In this document: one piece after another, positions 25,302 to 37,205 of the stretch
Layout: every line of letters begins with the position of its first letter
Position numbering within the stretch: the first letter of the stretch is position 1
From: Owenia fusiformis
Lineage: Eukaryota; Annelida; Polychaeta; Sabellida; Oweniidae
Direction: 5' to 3'
Assembly (NCBI GenBank): GCA_903813345.2
Contig: CAIIXF020000003.1
Span: 30,645,248 to 30,709,247 of the forward strand
DNA length: 64,000 bases
The notes under the pieces: model-generated
What the model was told of the DNA's origin: nothing
What the model saw: the letters and a program-made list of their open reading frames with translations, nothing else
Databases searched by the model: none
Position numbers and translations under genes: made by a program

Positions 25302-26994
25302 TGTGGTGCAAGGTTGGAGAAGTGGTTAAGTGATGTTAAGAGAATTTCTAATATAATTTTTTCTTTGACTCAAGAGAGATTCAACTGATAAAATTCCGAG
25401 GCTGTTTGGTTTATTTTTTTTCTCATATAAGCACAATGGGAGTTTTTTACCTTGATTATTTCTCAGAGTCATAATGATCATAAGGGACTTTTATGTTATA
25501 TCGATAAAAGTCACAGAGCAAAAACAATCACCATAAATATCGCACATTTCGATTTGTTTTCTTGTTGAACAATTTAATTTGTCATATTTCATCAAGTCAC
25601 AACTGAGTTGCTTGGCTTGAGGGATTAAAGTTGCACTTACTGCAATTGTAGAAGTACCCGATTGCAGAACTAACGTTGTGAAGTATTGACTGCACAGGTA
25701 TAGGAGTCGATAAGTTGTTATTTCGCTATTGAAGAATTGCATTTATTATACATACCTATTATACCTTTTTCCATGTGCATCTATCAGTATTGGTACAGGA
25801 AGAGTTGTTGTATAATATTATTCTGTGTAACCATTTTGCTTACATAATTTTGTTATATAATTTTTGCTTTTGATTAGTTATTGTTTGTCTGAGTTTTATA
25901 TATACTTGAGGTGTTTCTCAGTTTTTATTACATTCCAGCTTCTATTCAGTTTACTTGGGGATGGTGTCCAATGATCCAATTATCAACAGTTACGGAAAAA
26001 CAAAGTGTATTTCGCTATGGTTTCGCTACGGTTTCGCCCTCCCCCCCCCTAATCTTTAAAATGTTCATTGTTCTTTCACTTGAATATAAAGATATCAACA
26101 TTCTTCACTAATGAAACCATAATTTACCCCATTCCACTCACGAAAGTAACTCCATTATTCCAAAACTGTTGTTAATTGGACAACATTCCCTTGGTTTAAT
26201 TATTGAAATATCAACCGTATTAAAGCCACTAGCTTTGAAGTTTGATAGGGTATAATAAGCCATTGCGTCTACTCATAAATTCCCCTTATAGTCTTATGGC
26301 ATTGTTGAGCAGATATATGATGATCCTAAAGCCAAAGATGAGAGCTTCATGTCTGTTTACGAGAATTACGGCCCAATTGTAATCATCATAAAACATCCAT
26401 GGATTGTTTTAGGAAGTCTACAAATCTCTTATCTTACAATGCCAGGAGAGCTCTGTCATATAACAACTTAATAAAATACTACTTGGCTTTATTATGGTCC
26501 AATGCATCTCTAGTTCTGTTAATTTAAAGAAAGTGAAAACAAGATCTTTTAAGTTTTGTCTGGTTTTGAGTCCCTATATTCTTCTATTACATTGGTTCGG
26601 GATAAACTATGTTATTGTACATTATTGTAGAACAAAGGTCTAAAACGTCAAACCTTTGAGAAACCTTTTATTGACTAGGTTTTGAAAGAAATCAAATGAT
26701 CTTTGAATAAATATTATCGTAATCGTGACATAAAGACATATATCACTGAGTGCAATCTGGATACAAAACACTTTTAAAAGGGAGTACATGGATTTTTTTT
26801 CCAGATAGATTAGCATGTGATTGATTCAGTTCCATAGAAGTTGCAATTTGCCAAAAAGAACATAGTTTGATCTAATTTAACTCAATATGGGAACTCATGT
26901 AGAAGGCACAATTTTTTTGGGCTTGGCATTTATGAAAAATACATCCTCATAACCATGCTTCTCTTTTTGGATTTCGTCTTCTTGGTAAGTGTAT
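25302..26994. other. Unannotated DNA
   Basis: No gene or repeat recognised. A C-rich run lies at about 26038-26050. Confidence 0.45.
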
Positions 26995-27290
26995 GTAGGG
27001 CCATGTGATACCACTGTAAAGAAGTAGCCACATCAACTTTGCCTTTGGACTTCTAGACTGGATTTTGTCCATCCCACATCATTTGAGACAGAATGCTTAT
27101 CTACAACTATTTTTGATCTTATAGGCTATATTTTATTTCTTCAACATGTATTGTAATGACTTCAGTATGAATTGAATGTCCTTTGGTGTTCTGGTCCTTG
27201 ATTGTGATATTGGTTATCAATGGGATATATAGGGTCTATTCGAGTTAATACTTCTCTTGCACTTGTGCTTAGATATTTTGTTTCTGGAAT
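26995..27290 (-). repeat. Dispersed repeat family A copy
   Basis: Reverse-oriented. It contains TCCCACATCATTTGAGACAG, CTACAACTATTTTTGATC, TTCTTCAACATGTATTGTAA, GGTCCTTGATTGTGATATTG and the head CACTTGTGCTTAGATATTTT. The C-rich block is deleted. Confidence 0.75.
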
Positions 27291-27599
27291 GAGAACTCTC
27301 ACAGCTCAAGTCAACCCCTTTTGTTTTTTACCTACTGCCTTCCCTATCTCATTAATGAGGTTTGGCCCACGCTCCCTCATTTGTTGTCTTTCTCTGCTAA
27401 ACATTATCAGGATGCAGTAAAAATGTTGTGATATGACATTCTTGGTTTAGTGGTCGCATTCTTATTGCATCAATCAATGTGAATGCAGCTGGGTGTGAGT
27501 TCTCGTTTTATAAATTAAAACACATTATTGTCTTCTTGATATGAAAACACTGTAAATATAAAACATGGTATTATATATATCTGTTATTGACTCAATAAC
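27291..27599. other. Unannotated DNA
   Basis: Nothing recognised. Confidence 0.4.
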
Positions 27600-27740
27600 C
27601 ATGTCATGTAAATGACATATCAGTCACATTACAACATGTCAACACCTTTCATTTGTTACGGATGCAGAATGGCAACCACCGAATGCCAAACAAAAAATGT
27701 CACTACTTGAGGTGGTGATATAGAAATTGTGAAAAGATTA
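27600..27740 (+). repeat. Dispersed repeat family B copy
   Basis: ACAACATGTCAACACC, ACGGATGCAGAATGGC, CACCGAATGCCAAAC and a second AAAAATGTCACTACTTGAGG. Diverged. Confidence 0.55.
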
Positions 27741-28309
27741 ACCCAAAATCCGTACCCAAAGAGTGCACCAATTTTTAATTATTCTTAAAAAGCAATTAAG
27801 GCAACTTAATGCAGAACAACCTATTAAGATGAACCTCATAAGAAAATAATCTAATAATTGAAATGTATCTATTGGTATTTTATAATTCTAATAACAATGG
27901 CTTATTCAATACCAGCCATATGTTTCCCTTGAGATTTCTGATACAATCAACAAATGAACAACAATTTCATAGCGACTGATCTGAGACTTAATTTCGTCAA
28001 TTTCCTAGTTGTTGTAATTTGCCGGCAGAAGACAACATGGATAGTGTAGCTAATAGGGTAGATTAAGATTCAACACAGCTTCAAGACAATCTGAGCTCAA
28101 TCCATCAGAACTTATTATTACCAAAATGTTGATTCCTTTTCTTTTGGTGTTAATCACATTTGAATATGATATTAATGGATATTTCCATAAAAATGTAAGC
28201 ATAAGTGAGAAAAGGGGAACATTCAAAAATGTAGTAATAAAAACACATAAGTTAGAAAAAAGGGGAATTAAATAATTCAAACTGTTATCACAAAAATATA
28301 ACATTCCAA

Positions 28310-28380
28310 GAAACAACAACACCCCCATTCCCATTCAAATCAGGAATCATTATCACAATCCAAAATCATAAGGCATGAAA
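28310..28380 (+). repeat. Dispersed repeat family A, short fragment
   Basis: Only the C-rich block and the following ATTATCACAATCCAAAATCA segment are preserved. Confidence 0.55.
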
Positions 28381-30362
28381 AGCACTTATGAAAATATTCT
28401 TTCAATTGTGAACTATTTACCATTGAAAGTGATAAAAGTTGGCTGTACATGTAGTTCAGTGGAATTTCACTTAAAACAGCTCTCAAATCCCTTAACAATT
28501 TTCTTTAATCTAGAATGAAGAAGAGGGAATTAATGAAGAATCACGAAAGTATTCTGTAGGGCTGCTTTGGGCTCTCTGCCTTTAAGTCACTTGTGCTTTC
28601 TTATCACGCAATTTGCTTATATCCACTGTCCATAGGTTCAACTGACACGGGGTGTCACATAAATATGTGTAAACAGTTGAAATATGTTCACTTGGTTGAA
28701 ATAATTTTAAAGCAGAAGATATGAAAGTTGACAGTTAATCTCTTGGGCAATTTAAATCATAACTGAATGCAACATTAAATTTTCCTGGTTTGAGTCAGAT
28801 GAGTGTAGAAGTTGGACTCACTGCTGAAGCATGATATGCAAATCTGCAAATATGTATCCAATAGGGGTTTGTCATAAGGACTAATACAGTGTATTTAGAT
28901 TGCATCCAAAACATCAATTTCCTATCAAAGGGCATCCCAATACAACTGGAGAAACTATCATATATGTTTCATGTTTCAATGATTTTTGAATATGGTTATT
29001 GAACTTAAAGTGGATTGTCAGCTTTTGAAATCATAGCATTTTTTAAATATACCAAGTTACATTCAATTTTATGATAGAGGTAAACAATAGACTTTTCACT
29101 TCATTACTGTATATAATTCTGTATGCTTAGAAATATTGTGGGTTAGTTGTGGGTTTCATGGTTTTTCTGTTCTTTATTGCCCTCACCCTAATGTTTTCTG
29201 ATTCATCCCTTCTTGTATTTTCCTTCGAGCTTTATGGCGGATCTAATAACTTCAGACAAATCTCCACAGAGTGACGTCATATTATGTAACAGTATCGAAT
29301 TAGTATTTACTCAGTGTGTTGAAGGGATTGAAGTTGATGCTGCTAGCTATATTTAGCATCACAGATTTATCTTGTCATCCTAATTATAGGAAAACACTTC
29401 TATTCAAAAAAGAACAAACCCAAGAGAATGATGATGATAAATTTTTTCTGTTTTATTCTTTTTTGCATCAAGCTTTTGTTTGAAACTCTAAACATAACAT
29501 TGTTCTTGGAGATAATCTTATATCTTGACGTCCATCATCAATATAGTTCATATCAGCTTTGGATCTGTAATAATTCTTTCATTCAGTGAAAGAGAAACAC
29601 AAGAAAATGAAAAGATAATTCAAAAGTTTGATTCTAGTGTTCTGCCAACACAGCCAGTATCATGTAAAGCTCTGTATCTTATTTCTTAAGATTGTCTTAA
29701 CATATCTTATATTCTGCCGTTGAGTCTTTGATCTTTTATTTTTAATATCAGTTTGGATCAGTAATAACTCATTCTGATATTAGAATTATCATACTTGCCA
29801 TGAATCCAATTGCTGGATTTATTGTAGAACTTTTCCTCTTTCCTCATTACTTCATAAATCTTTTTGACTGGACAATATGTATTTTTACTATTTATAGTAA
29901 TCTGTATTGATGTTACTTTTAATGAGCATTTTCATTATGCACAGTGGGTGGCATAGTGTGTGGAATATAGTGCGTGCAAATTACACGCACAAAACATTTT
30001 ACATTTTTACATTTCATACATTTCATACATTTAATCATTATGTGTACATATATTATTAATAACAAATGGCACCACAGGTGATGCTTATACCCGTACATAT
30101 AGTAGTTAAATCATATAGCATATCATTATGTTGTCAAGGAATCAAACCAGAATGTAATCACAAAAGTTAGGTAAATAAATAAAGGTTGTGGGGGGATCCA
30201 TGATGCTCATTTCTTTTGAAGCCAAGAAGGTGCCATATGCCATGGGAAAAAAATTATGAATGTGTAGTTTCATTAATTATTATTTAAAGACGCCAGGCTA
30301 CCGCGTTGACGCCAATAATTTTCTAAAAGTGTGATTCTTATAAAATATTAGTTATTATTGTA
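28381..30362. other. Unannotated AT-rich DNA
   Basis: No gene or structured repeat recognised. A few CATTTTACATTT / CATTTCATACAT tandem steps lie at about 29995-30035. Confidence 0.45.
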
Positions 30363-31286
30363 CCTTCCCCAAGGTTGGTACGATCAGAATCATTGTGTTA
30401 AATCGTCAGTAGGTCGGGCAGCCCCCAGGTCGGCCCATGTACCTTCCTTGAGAGCCTACCCTAACTTCTTAGCGAAGAAACAAGAAGTGACACAGTCAAC
30501 CAATGATTAATAAGCTGAGAGAATATGTTTCTTAAGTTTTGATTTAAGAAAAGAACTTGAATTTGACTTTTTTATTTCTTCTGGGAGACTGTTCCATATG
30601 GATGAACCACTAAAGGCTATTGTTTTTTTGCCATAGTTTTCAGTTTTTGCTTTAGGAAGGGTAAAGTTTGATTTGCCTCTAGTGTTATATCTATGAAAAT
30701 CTCCATGGGTTTTGAAATAATCTGGAAAAATAGTTTTATAATTGTTTATATCATTTTTCCATTTAAAGACAAATTCAGCAATATTGATTTTATATATATC
30801 ATGTATTTGTATGATTCTAAGCTCTTTAAAAAGTGGTTGACTGTGGTCTCTATAGCCACTTTGAGTTGCCAACCTAACAAATCTCTTTTGTATCAAGTGT
30901 AATGGATTAAGAGTTGTGGGATTTGTATTACCCCATATTATGTTACCATATGTAAGGTATGAATGAAACAGGGAGTTGTAGACAGTGATAAAAGTTTTTC
31001 TGTCTAAGATGTGCTTGATCTTAAAAAGAATCCCCAGTGTCCTGGAGAGTTTAACTCTAATCATACTTATGTGATCTTTAAACATTAAATGTTGATCAAT
31101 GATCAAGCCTAAAAAATTTGTCACAGGGACTCTTTCTATTTTTTGATCATTAATAAGAATTTGTATGTCATTACCATTGTATATTTTCTTTTTTGAAGAA
31201 AATATTATGTATTTCGTCTTTTCAACATTAAGTGAAAGTTTATTTGTTTCAAGCCATGCACCCTTTCTTGTTTTTTCCTTTCTAAT
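30363..31286 (-). mobile_element. 5'-truncated non-LTR retrotransposon (LINE) remnant
   Basis: A minus-strand reverse-transcriptase tail (30507-31286) plus about 140 bp of downstream, GC-richer sequence that reads as a 3' UTR. That sequence contains TACCTTCCCCAAGG and a later, partly repeated TACCTTCCTTGAGAG. Upstream of 31286 the frame is broken by stops and no further RT motif is seen. This fits the 5' truncation usual for LINE insertions. No target-site duplication was identified. Confidence 0.8.
30507..31286 (-). pseudogene. LINE reverse transcriptase, C-terminal part
   Basis: An open frame of about 259 codons without its own start. The 205-codon stretch after the internal Met (31124) is intact. 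It begins with a Trp-Leu-Glu-Thr-Asn-Lys-Leu-Ser-Leu-Asn motif followed by Glu-Lys-Thr-Lys-Tyr. This is the conserved WLxxNKLxLNxxKT block after the catalytic core of jockey/CR1/RTE-like reverse transcriptases. Next come Phe-Leu-Gly-Leu-Ile-Ile-Asp, the thumb-like Ser-Tyr-Leu-Thr-Tyr-Gly-Asn-Ile-Ile-Trp-Gly, an Ile-Gln-Lys-Arg segment, and a C-terminal Tyr-Asn-Thr-Arg and Ser-Ile-Trp-Asn-Ser-Leu-Pro. The catalytic FADD box and endonuclease are absent, so the copy is dead. Family placement (CR1/jockey-like clade) comes from motif recall. Confidence 0.88.
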
Positions 31287-31798
31287 TTACATTTATTGCA
31301 GACATCTGCTAACTTTGTCTGCTTCCATTAATATATTAAAGATAACTTACGAATGAATCTTCTGACATCATCAATTCCCCCATGAAATAAAAACGTTCAT
31401 TTCTGAAGAAACACAATTACATTATTGTTATTCTATTTCTTCATAAGAGTCAGACGTATTATCAATCATTTTTCGATAAAATAACAATTGATTTACATAA
31501 GAATAGAGAGATATAAAATTAAATTTCATTAACAATAAAACAGAGAAAGAAATTTGTAATAAAAACAATTTCCAATATAAATATCTACCTTTAATTATCT
31601 GTTGGGCAAAATTAATATAGCAATAAAATCCATCATATCTGTCACAACAGCTCAATTGTTGCATATTGCCTACAAAACAATGTTGGAATGATGAAACAAT
31701 CTCTCTTCACCTTAAGTATGTGGATATGATACCTTGAGGCAAGGAGGAAATTTCGTCTTTCAATATAGGACCTCAATCCTAGATTAAACTGAAATGAG
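31287..31798. other. Unannotated DNA
   Basis: Possibly further decayed LINE sequence on its left edge; otherwise nothing recognised. Confidence 0.4.
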
Positions 31799-31803
31799 AA
31801 ATT

Positions 31804-32107
31804 CACTGGGGGGTATCGTGATGCAACAACACCGTGTTGTTGCATCAAGATGGCCAAACTTCCGGTGATAGATTTTCGTACGATATTTTGTTTTCCCAAT
31901 TAAACCCATTTATAGGACGAGTTGCTCAATAATCATACACGTGCAGTTAGCTCATGATCTATATTTTAAAAAACTCTCATTAGTATGCATGTAGCATCAT
32001 CAAGAAGCGAGAAATTCGCGGTTTTAATTCCTCACTATTGATGCAACAACACCACTCTGTTTATTATCGATGATGCAACAACACCAATGCGCTGATGCAA
32101 AAACGCC
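31804..32107 (+). repeat. Left TIR and subterminal repeats
   Basis: The TIR covers about 31804-32060. Near the tip GATGCAACAACACCGTGTTG is the start of a near-perfect palindrome (31824-31850). Further GATGCAACAACACCA units occur at about 32039 and 32072, with a decayed one (GATGCAAAAACGCC) at about 32094. Such subterminal repeats are typical transposase-binding sites. Confidence 0.8.
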
Positions 32108-32489
32108 AATATAATTTATCATTGAATATCAAGAGAAACTGTTTTATGTTCTGTTTATAGGTGTTGGTCGGGACATGAATAAAACGCGTGAGTGCGTGGT
32201 TCATGAATGAAACGTATTTTGTTTGGTTCCTTAATGTATTTGTCTTTATCAAAGTTAAAAGGATATACAAGTTAAACTAAATACATAGGCTAAGTATTGA
32301 ATCCCCGGGAGCCAACCTCATTGATATTGTATCTGAAAAATAAAGATTATTCATTTTCTAAATTAAATCCCCTTGATTTACCGTATCGTATGGAAATTGT
32401 TTACAAAGAACTAATATAACTAGACTTTGGAAATTGAACAAGTTCAATTTCAGACTCCAGATCTGGACTTTTTTAAGCCGAATCATCCA

Positions 32490-32795
32490 GAAAAAGATGG
32501 ATGGATGGATGAAATAGGAAGGAGGGATGGGACAGAATAGGATGGAACGATAGGAGAGAATAGAGAAGAAAGATAGGATAGAATAGCAAGGAAGGATAAG
32601 ATAGGAAGGATAGGAAGGAAAGAATATGAAGGATAGGAAGGATAGATAGATAGGAAGGAAAGGATATGAAGGATAGATAGGAAGGAACGGATAGGGATAA
32701 AAGGGATAGGAAGGATAGGATAGAATAAGAGGGAACGATAGGATAGAATAGTAGGATAGGATAGGAAGGATGGATGGAAGGATGGATGGATTTTT
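32490..32795. repeat. GGATAGGAAGGA simple repeat
   Basis: Irregular purine-rich tandem repeat of GGATA / GGAAGGATA units inside the CACTG element. It produces a 147-codon minus ORF rich in Ser, Tyr, Pro and Leu, which is not a gene. Confidence 0.93.
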
Positions 32796-32910
32796 CAACA
32801 TTTTCTTCGCTGCTCTTGACTTTCTATCAGGATAGCATCAGATCGATTTTTCTCGAAATTTCAAAACGCCATAACTTCCGAACCGGAAGTCGGATCGAAA
32901 TTTGGTTTGC

Positions 32911-33106
32911 AGGATATCGAGTACTAGAGCTGATTAACTTTTGGGCGGCCATCTTGTTTTCTGGCAGCCATTTTGAAGATTTTTCGAAAAATCTTGTCAT
33001 CGCCATTTCAGAAAATCCGCTCATCGGATTTCCTTCAAATTTACACAAATGATACAGGATATCAAGTACTAGAGCTGATTAACTTTTGGGCGGCCATCTT
33101 GTTTTC
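32911..33106 (+). repeat. Partial tandem duplication
   Basis: AGTACTAGAGCTGATTAACT followed by TTTGGGCGGCCATCTTGTTT occurs twice, near 32920 and 33064, about 145 bp apart. The duplicated segment includes a GGCCATCTTG motif. Confidence 0.85.
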
Positions 33107-34183
33107 TTGTCCTTGAAATTTGTAAACATAATAGGAGAACAGTTTTCCTGGTTCATAGTGTCTGCCTATTTGATGGTGTGATCTCGTTCACGTCCTGTGC
33201 CTTGTTTATTTTGACCTACTTTTTGGACACCATATCTCAAAAGTGGGTTAAAATACTTTCTGACGGCAAAAGGCTAACACTTTTAGTACACTCTTGGCTA
33301 CATGTATACACAATTTCGAAGAATATAATTGAAGTGTAGTGTCAGAATCACAAAAATAAGGAAAACTTTGAATTTGACCTAAATTTTGACCTAGACATTT
33401 TGTATCCAAATTTTGAAGCTAGATTGCTTTTGAGGTACCTTTCATTTAAAGGCTTTCATTAAATTAAGCTGTACTCGGTCGTCGTATATGTCGTATTTTA
33501 CACTTCAAAAAAAAATTTCCCATTGACTTAACATGGGGCACCAAATTTAGCAATTAGCGCCATAACTTCCGATGAGTGTTGGTTTAATGATATTGCAGTT
33601 ATACAATGCTATTATATAGAGGTATATTTACTGAGAGAGATTCAATATTGGTTTTATTCCGGGACACATTATGATATTTCCCGAGGGCCCAGGGGGAATC
33701 TGGGATTACTGTACCTCTATCAATTTACCTTTTCGGGACCTAAATCCTATTACCTACCTTTTTACTCAATCGGGGAAAACGAATCAAAAGAGAACAATAC
33801 TTCTACATGTGCGCCGTGCAAGATTTCCAATAGCTCGTCGTGTTTACCGAGAACGAAAGATGTTTGTCCACCATTTTGAATGATACTAACTGGTATCAGG
33901 GTCATCAAGCTATGGAACAGGGATTTATGATAATAGATTGGGTTACTATAGCTTGCAATGTTAAAGGCGATTGAACTATGTTATAAAACAACTTCCAGTA
34001 CATTATGATATCTAAAAGTATAAATTTTTGAAAATACATACAGTATAAAGAATCTTCGCCCGCAGGACGCGTATTTTGAATGCCTGAGAAGAACGCAAAT
34101 GGGTACTGGCCCGGTGTTGCAATAGTAGCATTTAAAAATCTGTTCCTCTCGAGATTTATGGTCTTCTGAAATTATACTATTAA

Positions 34184-34490
34184 TTGGTGTTGTTGCATCA
34201 TTGCTCAAATCTAGAGGAGTGTTGTTGCATCTTCGGGTTGGTGTTGTTGCATCAATAGTGAAGAACTAAAACCGTGAACTTCTTGCTTCTTGATGGTGCT
34301 ACATGTATACTAATGACAGTTTCTTTAAATATAGATAGTGTGCTAACTTCACGTGTATGGTTATTGAGAAACTCGTCCTAGAAATGGGTTTAAGTTGGGG
34401 AAACAACATATCGTAAGAAAATCTATCACCGGAAGTCTGGCCATCTTGATGCAACAACACGGTGTTGTTGCATCACGATACCCCCCAGTG
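34184..34490 (-). repeat. Right TIR and subterminal repeats
   Basis: Mirror of the left end. GGTGTTGTTGCATC units lie at about 34186, 34218 and 34241, then the TIR runs to 34490 with the palindrome at 34446-34474. The subterminal units are on the inner side, as on the left. Confidence 0.8.
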
Positions 34491-34495
34491 AAATT

Positions 34496-35389
34496 GCAGA
34501 ATCATCATGATCTTCATCATCTATATGAGATTTTATGACAATCTTCAAGTTAGGGTGAAATAACATGTGTTTATAAATGTAATGATGGGAAAACAGTTAT
34601 GACGTAAGAGACAAATGACATGCCCCTTGAAATGTATTACAAAAATATAGCAATAGGATTACAATAAATTCTTAATTCATTATATATTCTTCGCAAACAG
34701 GCACAGAATGATCAAACCTGATAAAGACCTAACAACTGTGTGATTAACATACAAAACAACTCAAAAGAGTGACATTAATTAAGATCTAGCTGTAGTTGAG
34801 GAAGGATAAATGCAATTCGCTAGTAAGAAGAATACACATAAAGAATCAATTGAACTGAATCACATGTTGCTGATTCCGCCCAGCATGCTTTAATCAATCT
34901 AAACTTTACAACAGAAATGATCTCTACCAGATGGGCTAAAATTAATCAGATTTAAGATAGATGAGTTAACAATGTTTTTACAGTGTTCTGTACATTATTA
35001 AGACATGATATGTCTTATACATGAAGTGTTTCACTTACTTATAAGAAATAATTGGGAGTATTCGACTCATGTATACTAGCTCTTATGTAAATGAGGCTTC
35101 TATATGTCAGGATTCACTGGAGCTGTATAACCCATGAGGCATAGGATATCTCAGATCTTAGAAAACGCATCAGTTTTTTTCATTTGTAATTCAAACTGGA
35201 GCTGTGTGTTTATAATCTAGGAATAATATTGAATAATGGATTTAACACTGTGTTAGACAGACACGTTCACAACTGATCAAAGGAAAAATAATAAACGAAA
35301 TGGAAATATGACAAACCTAATGTAAATATGAAAAATATTGTGCTTTGAAGAATTAATATATAAATTGGCACAAAGATATAATTATAATT
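34496..35389. other. Upstream region of the second candidate receptor exon
   Basis: Non-coding. An AT-rich ATATATAAATTG near 35358-35369 could serve as a TATA element about 25 bp before the ATG. No other signal recognised. Confidence 0.35.
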
Positions 35390-35567
35390 ATGTCGCTGAC
35401 CCAAGCAATAATGGAGGCTCATCGAATGTCTCTGAAGCGTATTGGAGAGAGGGCCCGTCGCCTTGTCCCATGTCGTGTCATTGATCTTATTGATTGGTGT
35501 GAGATGGCAATTTTTCAACCTGTACCATATGAAATGCAACACCTAGAGGATTATGGATATCCACCAG
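35390..35567 (+). CDS. Alternative first coding exon (b) of the GPCR: basic amphipathic N-terminus
   Basis: ATG at 35390 opens 59 codons plus one nucleotide, ending at donor G|GTAAAA (35567/35568). Past the donor the frame closes within 14 codons. The phase (1) and final G are the same as in the exons at 14848 and 61903, and fit the receptor acceptor at 62399. The peptide starts Met-Ser-Leu-Thr-Gln, has a basic helix-like stretch (Lys-Arg-Ile-Gly-Glu-Arg-Ala-Arg-Arg) around residues 16-24 and two cysteines about nine residues apart. It ends in an acidic, Tyr/Pro-containing tail just before the junction. No signal peptide or N-glycosylation sequon is evident. The isoform with the receptor body would be about 481 residues. 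Codon use is GC-richer than the flanks, which supports real coding. Linkage to the receptor is inferred from phase and strand, and another gene's first exon remains possible. Confidence 0.6.
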
Positions 35568-36001
35568 GTAAAATAAAGGAATTCCGAGTAAATCTTTCTT
35601 TAAAATGAATTCATAAAATAATTTAATTGTGGTTAGCACCAAAATATAATAATGGATCTAGGTTATAAATGTCAAATGGGATGGATCAATATGTTATGTA
35701 ATATGATTTATTAGGAGTGTCTTGTCATCTGTCTTATCATTCATTTTGTCATTCATTTTTCATATTGATTCTATCATTGTTATCCTAGAAATGTATCAGA
35801 TCCGTTCTTTTTATAATGCCCACAAAGACATAGCCAGGATCAAAAAAGTAAAGAAGGAAATTGAAGTTAAAATGGATATTTAGCTACTATGGAAAGTATT
35901 CTCACAATTTTAGTGAAAGACATCTAGGGTTTAATTGGATACACCCATAACCTGTTCTTGTTTTGCCCCTAGTCAGATCGACTAACAAAACAACTTTTTT
36001 G
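35568..36001. other. Intron-like DNA
   Basis: No feature recognised between the exon b donor and the SINE head. Confidence 0.4.
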
Positions 36002-36002
36002 G

Positions 36003-36100
36003 GGTTGTCGAGTTGGCCGAGAGGGCTTAGGCGCCAGCACGTTCAGGCTAGGCGATTGGGCGCTGTAACCACGAGGTTGCGAGTTCGAGACGCGGTGTGC
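36003..36100 (+). repeat. tRNA-derived SINE head (tRNA-Leu-like)
   Basis: GTTGTCGAGTTGGCCGAGAG contains a good A box (TGGCCGAGAGG at 36014). A B-box-like GGTTGCGAGTTCGAGAC follows at 36075, with a long spacer as in type II (Leu/Ser) tRNAs. The T-stem is mismatched and the 3' part runs into non-tRNA sequence, so it is a SINE head or pseudogene and not a working tRNA. Confidence 0.65.
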
Positions 36101-37029
36101 TCCGTGCGTTTATTCATTTGGGATTTCTATTGTTACTGCCTTCAAATTTTTCTCAGTTTTTTAAATTGCATGAAAGAGAACCAAAATGAATGATGGGCCA
36201 ATGGTGCTGAAACTAAGCTAAATCAAGATGATTTGATATGGTTTATGTGGTTATATGATACTAGTATAGGGACGTTGGTGCTGTTTTGTTTCAAATTTTG
36301 TTCTTCTCATCAAAATTAGATCCTCTGCAAGAGTCATTTGTTGGAGCTGAATGAGATACTTCTATGATATATTGTATATTAATAATAGATTTTATGATAT
36401 TGTCACAATTAGCCTATCATGTAACCAATCAACTAATAGAAACACTAAAGGCAACAATCCAATATGAAAGAAAACAAAAATCCTCCATAGCAACCATAAC
36501 TGAGAACAGAAAGTTACCTGTCATTATTGCAAAAGTATATTATAACAAGATTATCTATAGAATCTAAAGAATCAAGATAATGTGAACAGTCAACATCTGA
36601 TTTATGTGGAAGAACTATAGAATACATTATTTAAAAAAACAATGAACAATAAATACCTTGGCTTTTATGGAAACAACTTCCTATATCTAGGTAATATCTG
36701 TAACAGAATGTAAGCATGAAACATCCACCAGTTGACTTTTTTCCAATTCAAGATCAGCTGAGATAATGTTAATGTCATACCAAATCATTTCAATTGGAAA
36801 AGTCATCAGTAGCAAACTAACCAATCCAAAAAGTAAACAGATCCATCTATCATCTATATTCCAGATTAAATATATATTGGATATTCCAAGATCTAAGATA
36901 GAAGTATACAGTGAATATCTACATTTATACTTGAATGACAAGGGTAGTTGACTCTGGAAAAGGTTTTTCAAATTAGTTTATTTCAAAATAATCACAATTT
37001 ATAAATTGAAATAAATGTTATTATTATAT
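36101..37029. other. Unannotated AT-rich DNA
   Basis: Short overlapping ORFs only; no family recognised. Confidence 0.4.
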
Positions 37030-37205
37030 AACTGTCCAAGGCATTAACATTACAAAATATCACTACCTTGTAAGAATAAGTATACACATCTGAAAGTGTT
37101 TCTACAGACGCCAAACTCTGAATGCCGACAACTGAATGCCAAACACCATCCACGAGAATGTTGGAGAAAATAACAAAATGTCAACAATTCTGTTGTTGAC
37201 ATTAG
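37030..37205 (+). repeat. Dispersed repeat family B copy
   Basis: Contains ACAAAATATCACTACC, CTACAGACGCCAAACTC, AACTGAATGCCAAACACC and a terminal hairpin, TGTCAACAA paired with TTGTTGACA, near 37178-37201. Confidence 0.6.

Larger units (their letters stand above)
31804..34490. mobile_element. 2.7-kb DNA transposon with long TIRs, CACTG ends and 5-bp TSD
   Basis: The element starts CACTGGGGGGTATCGTGATG and ends with its inverse. AAATT is duplicated at 31799-31803 and 34491-34495. The inverted repeats extend about 255 bp at roughly 85-90 percent identity by eye. A CAC-starting terminus with a 5-bp duplication is the arrangement of Transib/RAG-type elements, whose ends begin like an RSS heptamer. 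Transposase evidence is lacking: the interior holds a GGATAGGAAGGA simple repeat, a partial tandem duplication and AT-rich DNA, so this is a non-autonomous copy. Class assignment is a hypothesis from ends and TSD length only. Confidence 0.85.

Noticed and set aside
32358-32801. 147-codon minus ORF, the third longest in the window
   Set aside because: It lies almost wholly in the GGATAGGAAGGA simple repeat. The peptide is a monotonous Ser/Tyr/Pro/Leu run.
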